Assembly (NCBI GenBank): GCA_021793595.1
Contig: JAJYSL010000018.1
Coordinates: forward strand, 1 to 38,477
DNA: 38,477 nucleotides
Reading direction: 5' to 3'
From: Acidobacteriota bacterium
GTDB lineage: Bacteria > Acidobacteriota > Terriglobia > Terriglobales > Acidobacteriaceae
The notes under the pieces were generated by a model. The model saw nothing but the letters and a program-made list of their open reading frames with translations, was not told the origin of the DNA and made no database searches. The stretch's first letter is position 1. Each line of letters starts with the position of its first letter. Shown piece by piece: positions 1 to 11,679 of this stretch. The position numbers were made by a program, and so were the translations under genes.

Positions 1-735
1 CGATCCGTCACGCTTGGAAATGGCAACTTCATCCCCGGTATGCAGCGTGCCATTGAACACGCGCGCAATCGCCAACCGTCCCAGATAGTCCGAATAATCC
101 AGATTCGTTACCAGGATTTGGAGCGGCCCGTTCGGATCGCCGGTAGCCGGAGGAATGGTCGAAACGATCGCCTCGAACAGCGGCTGCAAATTCGTTCCGG
201 GGATCTTCGCATCGGTCGACGCCGTGCCAAGTTTCGCATTCGTATAGAGCACCGGAAAATCCAGCTGATCCTCGCCCGCATCCAGATCGATGAACAGGTC
301 ATAGACCTCGTTTAATACTTCCTGCGGACGGGCATCCGGGCGATCGATTTTATTGATGACCAGGATGGGAGGCAGCTTCGCCTCCAGCGCTTTCGAGAGC
401 ACATAGCGAGTCTGGGGTAGCGGGCCTTCGCTGGCGTCAACCAGCAGCATCACACCATCGACCATCTTCAGCGCGCGCTCCACCTCACCGCCAAAGTCGG
501 CGTGACCCGGCGTATCAACAATGTTGATCTTGGCGTCGTGAAAGACGATGGCAGTATTCTTCGCCAGAATGGTGATGCCACGCTCACGCTCCAAGTCGTT
601 TGAGTCCATGACGCGTTCGGCGACCGCCTCATTCGAGCGGAAAGTCCCGCTCTGACGTAGCATGGCATCGACAAGAGTGGTCTTGCCGTGATCGACGTGG
701 GCGATGATAGCGATATTACGGATAACGGACGACAC
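1..735 (-). CDS. typA: TypA/BipA translational GTPase, 5' part only
   Basis: Ribosome-associated GTPase of the translation-factor family, involved in ribosome assembly and stress adaptation. The 245 codons inside the window cover the GTP-binding domain: G1 HVDHGKTT (about residues 13-20), G2 region with ERGITI (51-56), G3 DTPGH (74-78) and G4 NKID (128-131). The segment between G1 and G2 ([20 protein letters not shown]) is typical of TypA rather than LepA or EF-G. The start is a GTG at 733-735, preceded by AGGAAA about ten bases upstream; no ATG is available in frame. The C-terminal two thirds lie beyond the left edge, so integrity of the rest is unknown. The 162 bp upstream to the phospholipase gene probably hold its promoter. 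Confidence 0.95.
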   Translation of the reverse strand, partial: MSSVIRNIAIIAHVDHGKTTLVDAMLRQSGTFRSNEAVAERVMDSNDLERERGITILAKNTAIVFHDAKINIVDTPGHADFGGEVERALKMVDGVMLLVDASEGPLPQTRYVLSKALEAKLPPILVINKIDRPDARPQEVLNEVYDLFIDLDAGEDQLDFPVLYTNAKLGTASTDAKIPGTNLQPLFEAIVSTIPPATGDPNGPLQILVTNLDYSDYLGRLAIARVFNGTLHTGDEVAISKRDGS

Positions 736-897
736 GATGAATGAAGTTTCCTGTTCTGGTATGTAGATTGGCTGGCGGCAAACGCGAGAATCCAACTGGC
801 AAGCGCGCGGATTGCGGGAGTGTCCCGATCTCTTTACTAGTTTACCGCATTGCGCATGCCAAATTGCGATGGCGTGCCGGAGCGATGCATCCACATG

Positions 898-2352
898 CTA
901 GCGAAGCCCTGCGTGTTCGGGCTGCGTTACATGGCCGGGGTTCCTGGCGAGCTCCCCGGAGAGTTTGGCAACCGTGGTCGGCTGCGGTTGCGTGGCGCGG
1001 AGCAATGCCAGATCCCGCTCCAGCTTCCGCTGCTTTCTCGAAAAAATCACCGGATAAAATCGGCTCCTGTGTCGACGGTGGAAACCGTCATAGTACCCCA
1101 GCAGGCTGGCACGCAAACCAGTTGAAATGTCGGCATCCTTGTCGTGCGTCACCCTATCCAGCAGTTTCGCGTAGCTCTTATCGGCCAACGGATATTCGCC
1201 TCGCTGGGTTGGCTTTCCCGTGTCAAAGTCCAAATCCTTTAATGGCAGGGTTCGGTCCTGATCGGTCTGAATTCGCAATTGATCGACATCTCTTTCGTAG
1301 GTGTTCACCGTCGATTGCATGCTGTTGAGATACAGCTTCTCATCGGCTGCGCTCGGGAGCTGCAGCTTCAATGCGGAAAATGGACCACGCTTCGGAAGAA
1401 CCTTCAGGATGAAGGCGATGACATGCGCTCCAAATCCCGGCCTGTGATATTGCTTTCCCCATTCATGGGCGTAGTCAACGCGATTCACGCGATAAACAAA
1501 ATGGCTGCGATTGAAGTTCGGGACTTGTTCCTGGATTCGCTTGCTGTAGTGCACCACTGCAGCGCGGGTCATCTCCGGAATCACAGTACTGACGGAATAA
1601 CGATAGGTGTTGACGGCAAGATCTTCATGCTTCAGCACAGTGTTCAAATCGATGCCGTAAGTATCTTTGAAGGCGCGCTCTAACACTGGCGTGGAGACAT
1701 TGAAGCCAATGAAGTTGCTGTAATCGTCCTTAACGTAATGGCCTTGCGCAACCTGAACTACGTCGAAACCATACTCTGTGCGGATGTGCGCCCTGGGCGA
1801 ATCGTAATAGCTGACAAAACGACCGAAGCGGCTCCCCAGGCGAGGATATTCACGAGCCGTCGCCAGTCCCACGGAGGGATGCCCAATCGTGTCTCCCCGA
1901 TAATGCGCCAGCGCTCCTAGTGCGAACGCGTATTCGTTCAAGTTATTGGAGTCTTTCAGCAGGTTGTCGACGAACTCTCCGGTGCGAACGTAGTGCAACA
2001 AGTCGCTGAACTCTTTGTTGCCGAATGGATAATATCCCAGGTCCTGAATGATACAACCGCCGTATGCATAGGAGTGCGCGATGCGCAGCTCATCGGGCGT
2101 TGCGTTCGGATATCGTTTCCGCAGCAGTGGAACAATGTGTCTGCTCCATGCCATGTCAACGGTTTCTTCATGCGACAGCACCGAATAGGCATCGGCTGAG
2201 GAGGCTGTCCATGCGAACAGAACCAGCAGAGCGGACGCGAACACCTTTTGCAAATGAATCAAGAATCCACGACCACTCTGCCCACTCTTTTTCAAAGACA
2301 TTGAAGTGGTTCGACGGCAACTGGATGCAGAAGGTTGTGCGGGATTTTTCAC
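898..2352 (-). CDS. Secreted zinc-dependent phospholipase C-like protein
   Basis: Predicted exported protein of the zinc-dependent phospholipase C / S1-P1 nuclease-like all-helical fold. A hydrophobic signal segment (about residues 37-53, ending ASSADA before YSVLSHE) is followed by spaced metal-ligand candidates: His61, the Asp in IIQDLGYYPF, the His in LLHYVRTGEF, and the H-x4-D-x3-H run in GALAHYRGDTIGH. This pattern is what identifies the family. The basic C-terminal 80 residues are unlike the catalytic fold and may be a separate module. The upstream start is a GTG at 2352 with AGGA very close to it; an ATG at 2301 (MSLKK) gives a more normal signal-peptide length and is an equally good choice. 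Substrate (phospholipid or other phosphoester) cannot be told from sequence. Confidence 0.8.
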   Translation of the reverse strand: MKNPAQPSASSCRRTTSMSLKKSGQSGRGFLIHLQKVFASALLVLFAWTASSADAYSVLSHEETVDMAWSRHIVPLLRKRYPNATPDELRIAHSYAYGGCIIQDLGYYPFGNKEFSDLLHYVRTGEFVDNLLKDSNNLNEYAFALGALAHYRGDTIGHPSVGLATAREYPRLGSRFGRFVSYYDSPRAHIRTEYGFDVVQVAQGHYVKDDYSNFIGFNVSTPVLERAFKDTYGIDLNTVLKHEDLAVNTYRYSVSTVIPEMTRAAVVHYSKRIQEQVPNFNRSHFVYRVNRVDYAHEWGKQYHRPGFGAHVIAFILKVLPKRGPFSALKLQLPSAADEKLYLNSMQSTVNTYERDVDQLRIQTDQDRTLPLKDLDFDTGKPTQRGEYPLADKSYAKLLDRVTHDKDADISTGLRASLLGYYDGFHRRHRSRFYPVIFSRKQRKLERDLALLRATQPQPTTVAKLSGELARNPGHVTQPEHAGLR

Positions 2353-2437
2353 TGATCCTGAATATCTATTATCGCAACGTGGCCTTCCCGAGAACAGCCG
2401 AGAAACGGAAAGACGGTCCGGACTCCCTGATAGCAGT

Positions 2438-2612
2438 CTATTTGATCTGAGGGTGATACGTGATCGCGAGCTTCACGGTATAAGGCTTTGTGAAACCATA
2501 GTCCAGCTTGGACGCTTCGCGTTCTTCGATCAAGACAAGGTTCTTGATTTCCCTTGCCGAAAGGCATCAGTTCGTAGGGCGCAAAGCTCCGGAGAAGCCT
2601 TTCGCACCTTCA
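2438..2612 (-). pseudogene. Decayed coding remnant between phospholipase and DUF4142 genes
   Basis: The 543 bp between 2353 and 2895 have no intact gene, but the minus strand holds two protein-like stretches in different frames. From about 2612 to 2551 one frame reads LLRSFAPYELMPFGKG; from 2566 to the TAG at 2438-2440 another reads SAREIKNLVLIEEREA followed by FTKPYTVKLAITYHPQIK. The second looks like the C-terminal end of a beta-rich secreted protein. Neither has a start codon with a ribosome site, and stops lie just upstream in both frames. I read this as the eroded tail of a lost gene. The remaining spacer (2613-2895) shows nothing I can support. The family is not recognised with certainty. 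Confidence 0.3.
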
Positions 2613-2895
2613 AATCCTACCCCCCAGACTATTTCAAAACAGGGACCACCTGAATACCGGCAACTCTCGTAGTCCGGGTCGTCGAAACCGCCGCTCTCCA
2701 TTCCCCATTCCCGCCCGCACTCTCCTGCCGATGCGTCGACACGATGCCCTCGCATCGAACAGATCGTTACGTAAGAGAGTGCGGAGCGACCTCATCCCGC
2801 GAATGGATAGGGTTTTCCCCGGTTCGCCACTCCCCCATGCACTGTTGCGCTCAAATGAAACCAAACGCCCTGAGTTTCTGTCCAGGTTGCTGGCT

Positions 2896-3417
2896 TCATT
2901 TGTGATGGGTTTTCTCCAGATCTTTCGCATCAGTCAGATGCTTTTGCAGAACCGGCAACGCCGTCTCTGCATAGGATTTCAGAGCCGGATTCTCCGCATC
3001 TGCCGCTTCTTTTTTGTAAACCTCAATTGCTTTCGTGTGTCCGGCTATCATTTCCCTCACATAACGATGATCAAAGGCGGCGCCCTTCAGTTTCTGAAAA
3101 GGGTCAATTATCGTCTTATTGTGTTCGGCGTCGATTGCGTTCGGCATATTGAGATTGGCCTGATGCGCAACGGCGTAGAGCTGGTTGTAGTCGTTGGTGT
3201 GATCGGCGACCAGCATCTGGCCGTAGTCTTTGATCGGCTGAGTGGCGGCTGCAGTTTGCGCCAGCTGGCCGAGGTTGGCTTCCACCATATCGGTTTGTGC
3301 GGCAAAATCGACGAATTGCTGGTCCGTCATTGCCGCTCGATGAACGGCTTTCTTTTGGCCCAGCGCGGGAATTGAGCAGAGGATGATGCAGCAAGCGGTT
3401 ACCAAGATGCGTTTCAT
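2896..3417 (-). CDS. Secreted DUF4142 protein (ferritin-like four-helix fold)
   Basis: 173-residue exported protein. A signal peptide (MKRILVTACCIILCSIPALG) is followed by a DUF4142 domain from about residue 30 to the end: MTDQQFVDFAAQTDMVEANL opens helix 1, KDYGQMLVADH is the conserved helix-2 motif, and HTKAIEVYKKEA plus ALPVLQKHL are in the last two helices. The family is widespread in soil bacteria, is located outside the inner membrane and has no proven function; a ferritin-like helical bundle is assumed. The ATG is preceded by AAGGAAA at 5 bp spacing, so the start is well supported. It is probably transcribed alone: the nearest minus-strand gene downstream is more than 500 bp away. Confidence 0.9.
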   Translation of the reverse strand: MKRILVTACCIILCSIPALGQKKAVHRAAMTDQQFVDFAAQTDMVEANLGQLAQTAAATQPIKDYGQMLVADHTNDYNQLYAVAHQANLNMPNAIDAEHNKTIIDPFQKLKGAAFDHRYVREMIAGHTKAIEVYKKEAADAENPALKSYAETALPVLQKHLTDAKDLEKTHHK

Positions 3418-3563
3418 CGGGTTTCCTTTCTATAGGAACTTCTCTATGGCATTTGATGCAGAATTTGGACGCACAAGTACTTTCAAGTGTTAGCACGAAA
3501 GAAGAAAACGCAAGGCTCGACGCCGGGAACTCCTCGTGTGGTCTGGTTGGCTGGGGATGCTGA

Positions 3564-5295
3564 ACAATAATCCGGCTACCATACCATTTCTATAGCTTCC
3601 TGATCGTTGCTGAAGGTGATGGCGTCGGGCAAACAAGTCGCTCCGAATATAAAGGTTGGGAAGACCCCACGTGCGAGCTGCGAGGCCATTTCGCCGGAGG
3701 CCACGTCCTTTCTGCCGCTGCGCTGTCTTCGGCGGGTTCGGGAAACACCGATCTCAAAAGCCGCGGCGATGAGCTTGTCGCCGGTCTCGACGTCTGCCAG
3801 AAGAAAATCGGAACTGGATACCTGAGCGCCTTTCCTCCCGAACTCTTCGAGCACCTCGCCCAGGGCAAGCCGGTCTGGGCGCCATTCTACACCTACCACA
3901 AGATCATGGCCGGTTTGCTTGACATGTACCTCCACACCGGCAACACCGACGCGCTTCGAATCAGTGAAGGCATGGCCGGGTGGGCGCAAAACTTCATGTC
4001 AGGCTTCAGCAGCGATCAGCGCCAACGCATGTTGCGCATGGAGTACGGCGGTATGAATGAAGTCCTCGCCAACCTTGCAGCTGTCACCCGGAAGGAGCGC
4101 TATCTTGATGCCGCCCACCTGTTCGAACAGCCCAGCTTCCTTGACCCGCTTGCCGAGCGGCGCGATGAGTTGCAGGGTCTGCACGCAAACACAAACGTGC
4201 CAAAAAATCATCGGCGCGGCTCGGATGTATGAGATCACCGGCGACCGCCGTTATCGCGATATCTCTGAGTATTTTTTGGGTGAAGTACTCGCGGCGCGTA
4301 GCTACGCGATCGGCAATACCAGTCTCGACGAGCATTGGACAACGCACCCGGATCAACTGAAAGGGACACTGGCCTGGACCAATGCCGAGTGCTGCGTCGC
4401 CTACAACCTGATGAAGTTGCAGCGCCACGTCTTCAGTTGGACCGCAGACGCGCGCTGGATGGATGCCTATGAGCGCACTCTTTTCAATTGCAGGCTCGGT
4501 ACGCAGAACGCACAGGGCCTCAAACAGTATTTCTTCCCACTCGCCGCTGGATACTGGCGCGCCTATAACTCGCATGAAGAGTCGTTCTGGTGCTGCACTG
4601 GCACAGGCGCGGAAGAGTTCGCAAAATTCGCTGACACTATCTACTTCCGCCGCGGCAGCGACATCTACATCAACCAATTCATCCCCTCCACACTCGATTG
4701 GAAGGACGAAGGCCTCCTCCTCGAGCAGGTAACCCAGTTTCCACACCAACAGCGGACGGTGCTCAAAATCAAATCCTCGCGATCGGCGCAGCGCACCATT
4801 CATGTACGCATTCCAAGCTGGACCACAGAAAAAGCAGAGGTAAAGGTGAACGATCTCCCGCTCGAGGCCATGGCCGACCCCCGCTCCTATCTCGCTCTTC
4901 GCAAAGTCTGGCAGGACGGCGATACCATCAGCATTAGCCTCCCGATGCAATTGCGCCAGGAACCCTTACCCGGCGACGATTCCGTTACTGCCGCACTCTA
5001 CGGCCCACTTGTGCTCGCCGCCAATCTAGGGGCTGGCCCAAGTGACGGCCCGGACAGAGTGATTCATAGCGGTGCGACAGTGCCCAAGGGTCTGCCCGCC
5101 GCGTCTCCCCTGCCCAAGGTTGCAGCCACATCGGAGACAAGCACGCAGCCATGGATTCAGGTCGAATCCCCATCGGCTCTGCGCTTCACCGCAACCGGCC
5201 AAGACGCGAAATACCAGCTGACGCCCATGTATCGGATCGGCGACCAGCGATACTCCGTCTACTGGCAAATGCCGAACCCTAAGAAACAAAGTTAG
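3564..5295 (+). pseudogene. Broken GH127 beta-L-arabinofuranosidase-like gene
   Basis: The translated region matches the GH127 (DUF1680) family that removes beta-L-arabinofuranosyl residues from plant glycans. Conserved parts are YKGWEDPTCELRGHF (from 3648), CQKKIGTGYLSAFP, WAPFYTYHK, then after the break HTNTNVPK-like, NAECCVAYNLMKL (Glu and Cys zinc ligands) and SFWCCTGTG (the Cys pair that includes the family nucleophile), plus the C-terminal beta domain. Two defects are visible. The frame is open only from 3564 and has no start or signal peptide, so the N-terminal portion is missing or unrecognisable. At 4202-4207 a run of six A gives NVPKNHRRG and a stop at 4230-4232; five A would continue as NVPKIIGAARMYEITG to the stop at 5295. 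The catalytic residues survive, so the decay is recent, or the frameshift is a sequencing error and only the 5' loss is real. Confidence 0.8.
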
Positions 5296-5468
5296 CCTGC
5301 GGCAGAAAATCCAACCGGCCAGCCTCTCTCACGGCTACCCTTATGGGTGTCATTCTTATTTCCACCCGGTTGGGTCAACGAGAGGTCGGCAGTAAGCATC
5401 CGATAACATTCACATTCGGTATGCTGAAGCTGAACCAAAGTTGAAAATTGAGGATTGAGGATTCTTGT

Positions 5469-7607
5469 ATGCAGCTTTCGCCATCGCTGGCGCAGACCTT
5501 AGCCAATCTCAACCTGCCGCCCTACCCGACGGTCACGGGTCTGCCGCAACCGATCACCGCGCGGTCGCTGGCATCGTTCGCGGGCGCATTGGTGTGGGCG
5601 TGGCTCTTATTGGTGAGTTTTACCGGCTGGGGAAGAGTGACCGCAAAGCTATTCCGCGGCCCGCGTCTACCGGCGTCTGTTGCCTGTTCCCTGGGAATTG
5701 CGGCCATCGTTTTTCTGGGAGGCTGGCTGAACCTTCTGCATGCGATCTACCCCAGTGTTCTATTCGCGATCACCGGAGTGGGACTGCTGTTTTATGCTGT
5801 ATCGCGCAGTGAACGGCCGGAAGAGTATCGCTGGCTGCGTTTCTGGAAGAACGCGTCCCGAGGATCGAAGATCCTGATCGTGGTCGCGCTGCTGATTCTC
5901 ATTCTGCGCGTAGCCGCCACCGTGCGACTCGGAACTTTCAACGTCACTGATGACAGCACTGCATATCTGATTTTCCCGCAAAAGATGCTGGCCACGCACC
6001 ACTTCGCCAACGATCCATTCAGCGATCGGCGCGTGATTTCCAGTCTCGGTGGCGCATACTTGCTGCAATGTTTGGTCATCGCCGCAACATCCATCTCCCA
6101 CATTGCCATGGCGGATCGCACAGTGGGATTCATGCTGTTGGCGGCGGCGTTGTTCGATATTGGGGTGCGCTTCGAACTATCGCCACTTCAGATCGCGGTG
6201 CTGGAGTTCCTCGTTTACCTCGCGCCGCAAGAGACCATCAATCTCACCTTTGTTGTGCTGCCAACTTCTCTTCTATTAGCAATGATCTGGCTGGTGATCG
6301 AGACGGATCAAGTTCAACCCTGCTTGCGGAATACATTCCTCATGGGTGCGACTGGCGGCGCAATCATTTCGCTCAAGTCTACATACCTGCCAATTGTTGG
6401 CGTCTATGCGCTCATTCCCTTCCTTGCGGAAAGTTGGCGAGCCAGACAACTGAAGCGCGTTCGTTCTCCGCTCGTCGCGGGGCTCAGTGCATTGGGAATT
6501 CTGTTGGCATGGATGATTGCCATGAAAATAACTAGCGGAACGTATCTATTCCCCGTTCTGGGATCGGGTGTCGACTACACAACCTATGGCGTCTTCCATC
6601 TAATGGCGAGATTTTCTACACATCGCGCGCTCGTTAAAATTTTTCTGCAGGCTTTCGCTTTATCCATCTTGATCTGTGTCCAACTTCTTGCCGGTAGAAG
6701 AAATTACAATATTCGAATTAGTCTGTGGATTCTATTCACATCGGCGATTGCCATTACCGCCTTCAATTATCGCAGCGGCGGAGACTTCATATGGCGCTAT
6801 AACTTCCCCCAGTTCCTATGCGCAATTGTCGTTTTCTACACTGCGACTGGATCAACGTTTCACCAGGAGCCAAGCTCAACGAAAGCTCGCCTGGCTTTTT
6901 ATGTCGGAGTGCTCTCCCTTGCCAGTATGATCTTTTACTACGATGCGGCTGGAAGCAATCCTCGGCCCTTTAGACAAATGGGCCTAGAACAAAAAGACTA
7001 TGTGCGGTCTGTACGAGCAAGCCTCAGCGGTGTTTCATTAGCCGACCCATCTTTGAACGCTGAATATCAAGCAATTCAAAAAGCTGTTCCGAATCGAGCC
7101 TTTGCACTTGAAAGCGTCGCGCGTCCCTATCTCTTTAACTACCGCCAACACAACTTCTACGTGATGGATTGGCCGGGCGCTGCCAGCCCTCCACCAGGAT
7201 GGCCTTTCGGCCAGAACTCCGCCCAACTATCCTCATACCTTCAGCAAAACTCAGTGCGCTATGTCGTGTACGACTATCATTATGCAGTCTGGAACGACGC
7301 AGCTTCTTGCCGTTCTCTGGTGCAACCACAGCTATATTCCGCCGAACTCTACGCACTGTTCTGGATGTCTGTGTTGGCCAATCACCAGTTCGAACATCTG
7401 CGAACGCATTACAGGTCGATCTATGACGACGGAAAAATCGTCGTGATCGACCTTCGTCAACCGATTGCCGGCGCTGTCGAAAACGAGTCACTCTGGACGG
7501 TCAACACAAACAAGGGTGATATGTGCTCCGTAGTGGTGGCCCGCTATCTGGCAAATCCATCCGTGTCGACGTCGAGTAATTCCACTGCCGCTGCCGAATC
7601 AAGATAA
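5469..7607 (+). CDS. Large polytopic membrane protein, GT-C glycosyltransferase-like
   Basis: 712 residues with ten or more hydrophobic segments in the first 500 residues, then a soluble C-terminal domain of about 200 residues. The overall plan (multispanning N-part with a DD-containing loop, NVTDDSTAYLIFPQKML, near residue 160, followed by a periplasmic C-terminal domain) resembles GT-C enzymes that use polyprenyl-phosphate sugars, but no defining family motif is certain. I chose the ATG at 5469 with GAGG eight bases upstream over a TTG at 5448; the ribosome site lies in a tandem ATTGAGG repeat (5447-5460). It ends 31 bp from the convergent gene at 7639, which has the same general architecture. 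Codon use looks a little more AT-rich between about 6530 and 7100 than in its neighbours. Function is inferred, not shown. Confidence 0.7.
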   Translation: MQLSPSLAQTLANLNLPPYPTVTGLPQPITARSLASFAGALVWAWLLLVSFTGWGRVTAKLFRGPRLPASVACSLGIAAIVFLGGWLNLLHAIYPSVLFAITGVGLLFYAVSRSERPEEYRWLRFWKNASRGSKILIVVALLILILRVAATVRLGTFNVTDDSTAYLIFPQKMLATHHFANDPFSDRRVISSLGGAYLLQCLVIAATSISHIAMADRTVGFMLLAAALFDIGVRFELSPLQIAVLEFLVYLAPQETINLTFVVLPTSLLLAMIWLVIETDQVQPCLRNTFLMGATGGAIISLKSTYLPIVGVYALIPFLAESWRARQLKRVRSPLVAGLSALGILLAWMIAMKITSGTYLFPVLGSGVDYTTYGVFHLMARFSTHRALVKIFLQAFALSILICVQLLAGRRNYNIRISLWILFTSAIAITAFNYRSGGDFIWRYNFPQFLCAIVVFYTATGSTFHQEPSSTKARLAFYVGVLSLASMIFYYDAAGSNPRPFRQMGLEQKDYVRSVRASLSGVSLADPSLNAEYQAIQKAVPNRAFALESVARPYLFNYRQHNFYVMDWPGAASPPPGWPFGQNSAQLSSYLQQNSVRYVVYDYHYAVWNDAASCRSLVQPQLYSAELYALFWMSVLANHQFEHLRTHYRSIYDDGKIVVIDLRQPIAGAVENESLWTVNTNKGDMCSVVVARYLANPSVSTSSNSTAAAESR

Positions 7608-7638
7608 CGGCAACGCGAAGCAAACAATTGCAGCCAAA

Positions 7639-9738
7639 TCATTGGCATCGAAATGCGCGGATATACGGATTGCTGACGACTGGGCGATTCGTCCATACCC
7701 AGCTGCTTGGATCGTTCCAGGCAGGGTCCGTCTTACGCGCCACAAGAACATCGATCGAGAGCTGTTTGCATACGTTCTGAATATCGTAGGTTCCCGGCTT
7801 GTTGAAGAGATCGATCAGGGCGTTCTGCGCCGGTGCGCATAAACTGACATCGCCTCCGAATTCCGTGCCGCAGTCCGGGAACGCATCGACAGACTGAAAT
7901 CTCGAGTACATCAGCAGCGGAAGGTAGTGGTCCGTCATCGGGTTGTACTGAACGATCGCATACTTCGGCAACGTCCGATCCAGATAGTTATATGCCTGCC
8001 GGATATCGAACATGTAAGTACCCACATTCGGCGGAGCTGGAAGCCACGCGGCGGGATGAGGAATGTGTCCCGCATCGTCCAACATGGCGTACGTGCGCAA
8101 CATGACGAGTCCGTAGGTCGTGCCGCAAAAACCGAGAGCCAGCGTGGTCCATACTGCCCCGTTCAGGAGCCTTCCTCTCCATTCTCTCGAATTGCTTTTC
8201 GCGAAGATCCAGTCATCGAGATAGATGGAGCCCCACAAGAGCAGGACGAATTGCACGATCATCGCGCTACGGAAAGCAAGGTCGTTGTTGCCAATAACAG
8301 TCGATCGAATAAACGTTAAAGACGTCATTGTGACCAGCGCCAGGAACCAGCACGCAATTTCCGCTTCGCTCAACGAGGACCAATTCCCGATGTCCTGCTT
8401 TAGCCGTTCGTACGCCACAATCACGAAGAAACCGAATTCCAGAAGATACACCACCAGCACGGCCAGGAGGGCAGGGAAAAATGAATGGGCGAAACCACGC
8501 ACTGCGAAAATGTGGGGTAGGGTTCGTAATCCGAATGCAGTGAATCCGCTGCCCGCGGCACCCGGAGCTCCCACAACACCCGGGGAATGAAGATCGTTCA
8601 AGTATGGTTTGGATAAAAGGTACGTGAGAATGCCTGCCATTAAATAAAGGAAGAAATCCGAGAAGGACCTCTTATAAAGCAACCGAAAAGGCCATAGGAC
8701 AAGAAATATCGCAAAGGTAAAGGTGACGTAGACGGAGAGTCCGGCGGCTGCGGCAAAAGCGAGCGCCGCAAACATACATGCGACGGAACGGGCGGCAAAG
8801 GATGCTGTCTCTCCATCCTTCTTTTTTTGCACAGACCATAACGCCAACAGCCCGATGAAGCAGGCGACGATCGAGGCCACGTGATGCGGAACCCACAATA
8901 AAGAGTCGGGCCAGGTTGCAATCTGGGTTGGATCCCACCACTCCATATCGGCATGGACTACTTTGGAATGCACCGCGAGATAGAGGGTTGGAATCAGATC
9001 CAGTCCAGTTATCGATAACAAGAAAAATCCAACGACAGATTTCCTCCGCAGATTTCGAGTAACTCCGAAAAAATCTTTCAGATATAGCGGAATCAATGCC
9101 GCCAGGGAAAAGCCGGCCCATACGGGACTGGCGTCGAGTGCGTATCGCGGGCCGATATGTGCTAGCCGCGCGGGATAGCTGCAAAGTACATACCAGTAGT
9201 AGTAATACCGTGCGGTCGGAGCAAAACCCAAGTAGGAAAATGGATTGACTGGCGGCGGTCCTGATCGCATCGCAGAAGAAACAAATGCCACTCTTACCGC
9301 CTGATCGTACAGCGTGGCTGAAACGTACAATTTTTGCCCAAACTGCAAATCCACAAGCGATGCGATTACGATCAGCATCCACAGAACTGCCAGAAGGAGC
9401 GCAATCTTGGTTGTGGTGCGCATCCGTTTGGGCTCATCGACCCGTCGCCGCTTCCACTTTAGGAAGCAACCGACCGCCACCGCCGCCGCAACCAACAGAA
9501 ACACGCCCATAATGACGCTACCGGGAAGGTAGCGTCCGGCCAGGTTGGTCAACATCGCAGATACGACCAAAGAGATTGGGATGCTGAGGAGAATCTGCTC
9601 GGCGGTTGATCTGCTGCGAAAGCGAAATAAATCCGTCGACCAGGCGAACCCATATCCGGGCGTGAAGAAAAACAGAAGAAACACCGGCATAATCGCCGCT
9701 GTACACACGAGGTCCCGCAATGTAAAGCTATGGATCAA
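7639..9738 (-). CDS. Large polytopic membrane protein, GT-C-like, downstream of enolase
   Basis: 699 residues, many transmembrane segments from the N-terminus to about residue 550, then a C-terminal soluble part of about 130 residues (DIRQAYNYLDRTLPKYAIVQYNP). An aromatic-rich loop, PTARYYYYWYVL, and the preceding LYDQAVRVAFVSS region fit the first large periplasmic loop of GT-C type transferases. It is not obviously a copy of the convergent gene at 5469-7607, although the architecture is alike. The start is a TTG at 9736-9738 with AAGGG seven bases upstream, 14 bp after the enolase stop; no ATG is closer. It is therefore very likely co-transcribed with eno. A role in cell-surface glycan assembly is inference from topology only. 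Confidence 0.7.
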   Translation of the reverse strand: MIHSFTLRDLVCTAAIMPVFLLFFFTPGYGFAWSTDLFRFRSRSTAEQILLSIPISLVVSAMLTNLAGRYLPGSVIMGVFLLVAAAVAVGCFLKWKRRRVDEPKRMRTTTKIALLLAVLWMLIVIASLVDLQFGQKLYVSATLYDQAVRVAFVSSAMRSGPPPVNPFSYLGFAPTARYYYYWYVLCSYPARLAHIGPRYALDASPVWAGFSLAALIPLYLKDFFGVTRNLRRKSVVGFFLLSITGLDLIPTLYLAVHSKVVHADMEWWDPTQIATWPDSLLWVPHHVASIVACFIGLLALWSVQKKKDGETASFAARSVACMFAALAFAAAAGLSVYVTFTFAIFLVLWPFRLLYKRSFSDFFLYLMAGILTYLLSKPYLNDLHSPGVVGAPGAAGSGFTAFGLRTLPHIFAVRGFAHSFFPALLAVLVVYLLEFGFFVIVAYERLKQDIGNWSSLSEAEIACWFLALVTMTSLTFIRSTVIGNNDLAFRSAMIVQFVLLLWGSIYLDDWIFAKSNSREWRGRLLNGAVWTTLALGFCGTTYGLVMLRTYAMLDDAGHIPHPAAWLPAPPNVGTYMFDIRQAYNYLDRTLPKYAIVQYNPMTDHYLPLLMYSRFQSVDAFPDCGTEFGGDVSLCAPAQNALIDLFNKPGTYDIQNVCKQLSIDVLVARKTDPAWNDPSSWVWTNRPVVSNPYIRAFRCQ

Positions 9739-9752
9739 GTTGGAACCCTTCG

Positions 9753-11679
<1,927 letters not shown>

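Noticed and set aside
741..1328. Long plus-strand frame opposite the phospholipase gene
   Set aside because: Low-complexity Arg/Pro composition and antisense to a gene with clear metal motifs; no ribosome site.
4084..4950. 288-codon minus-strand frame opposite the GH127 relic
   Set aside because: Shadow of the plus-strand coding region, which has unmistakable GH127 motifs.
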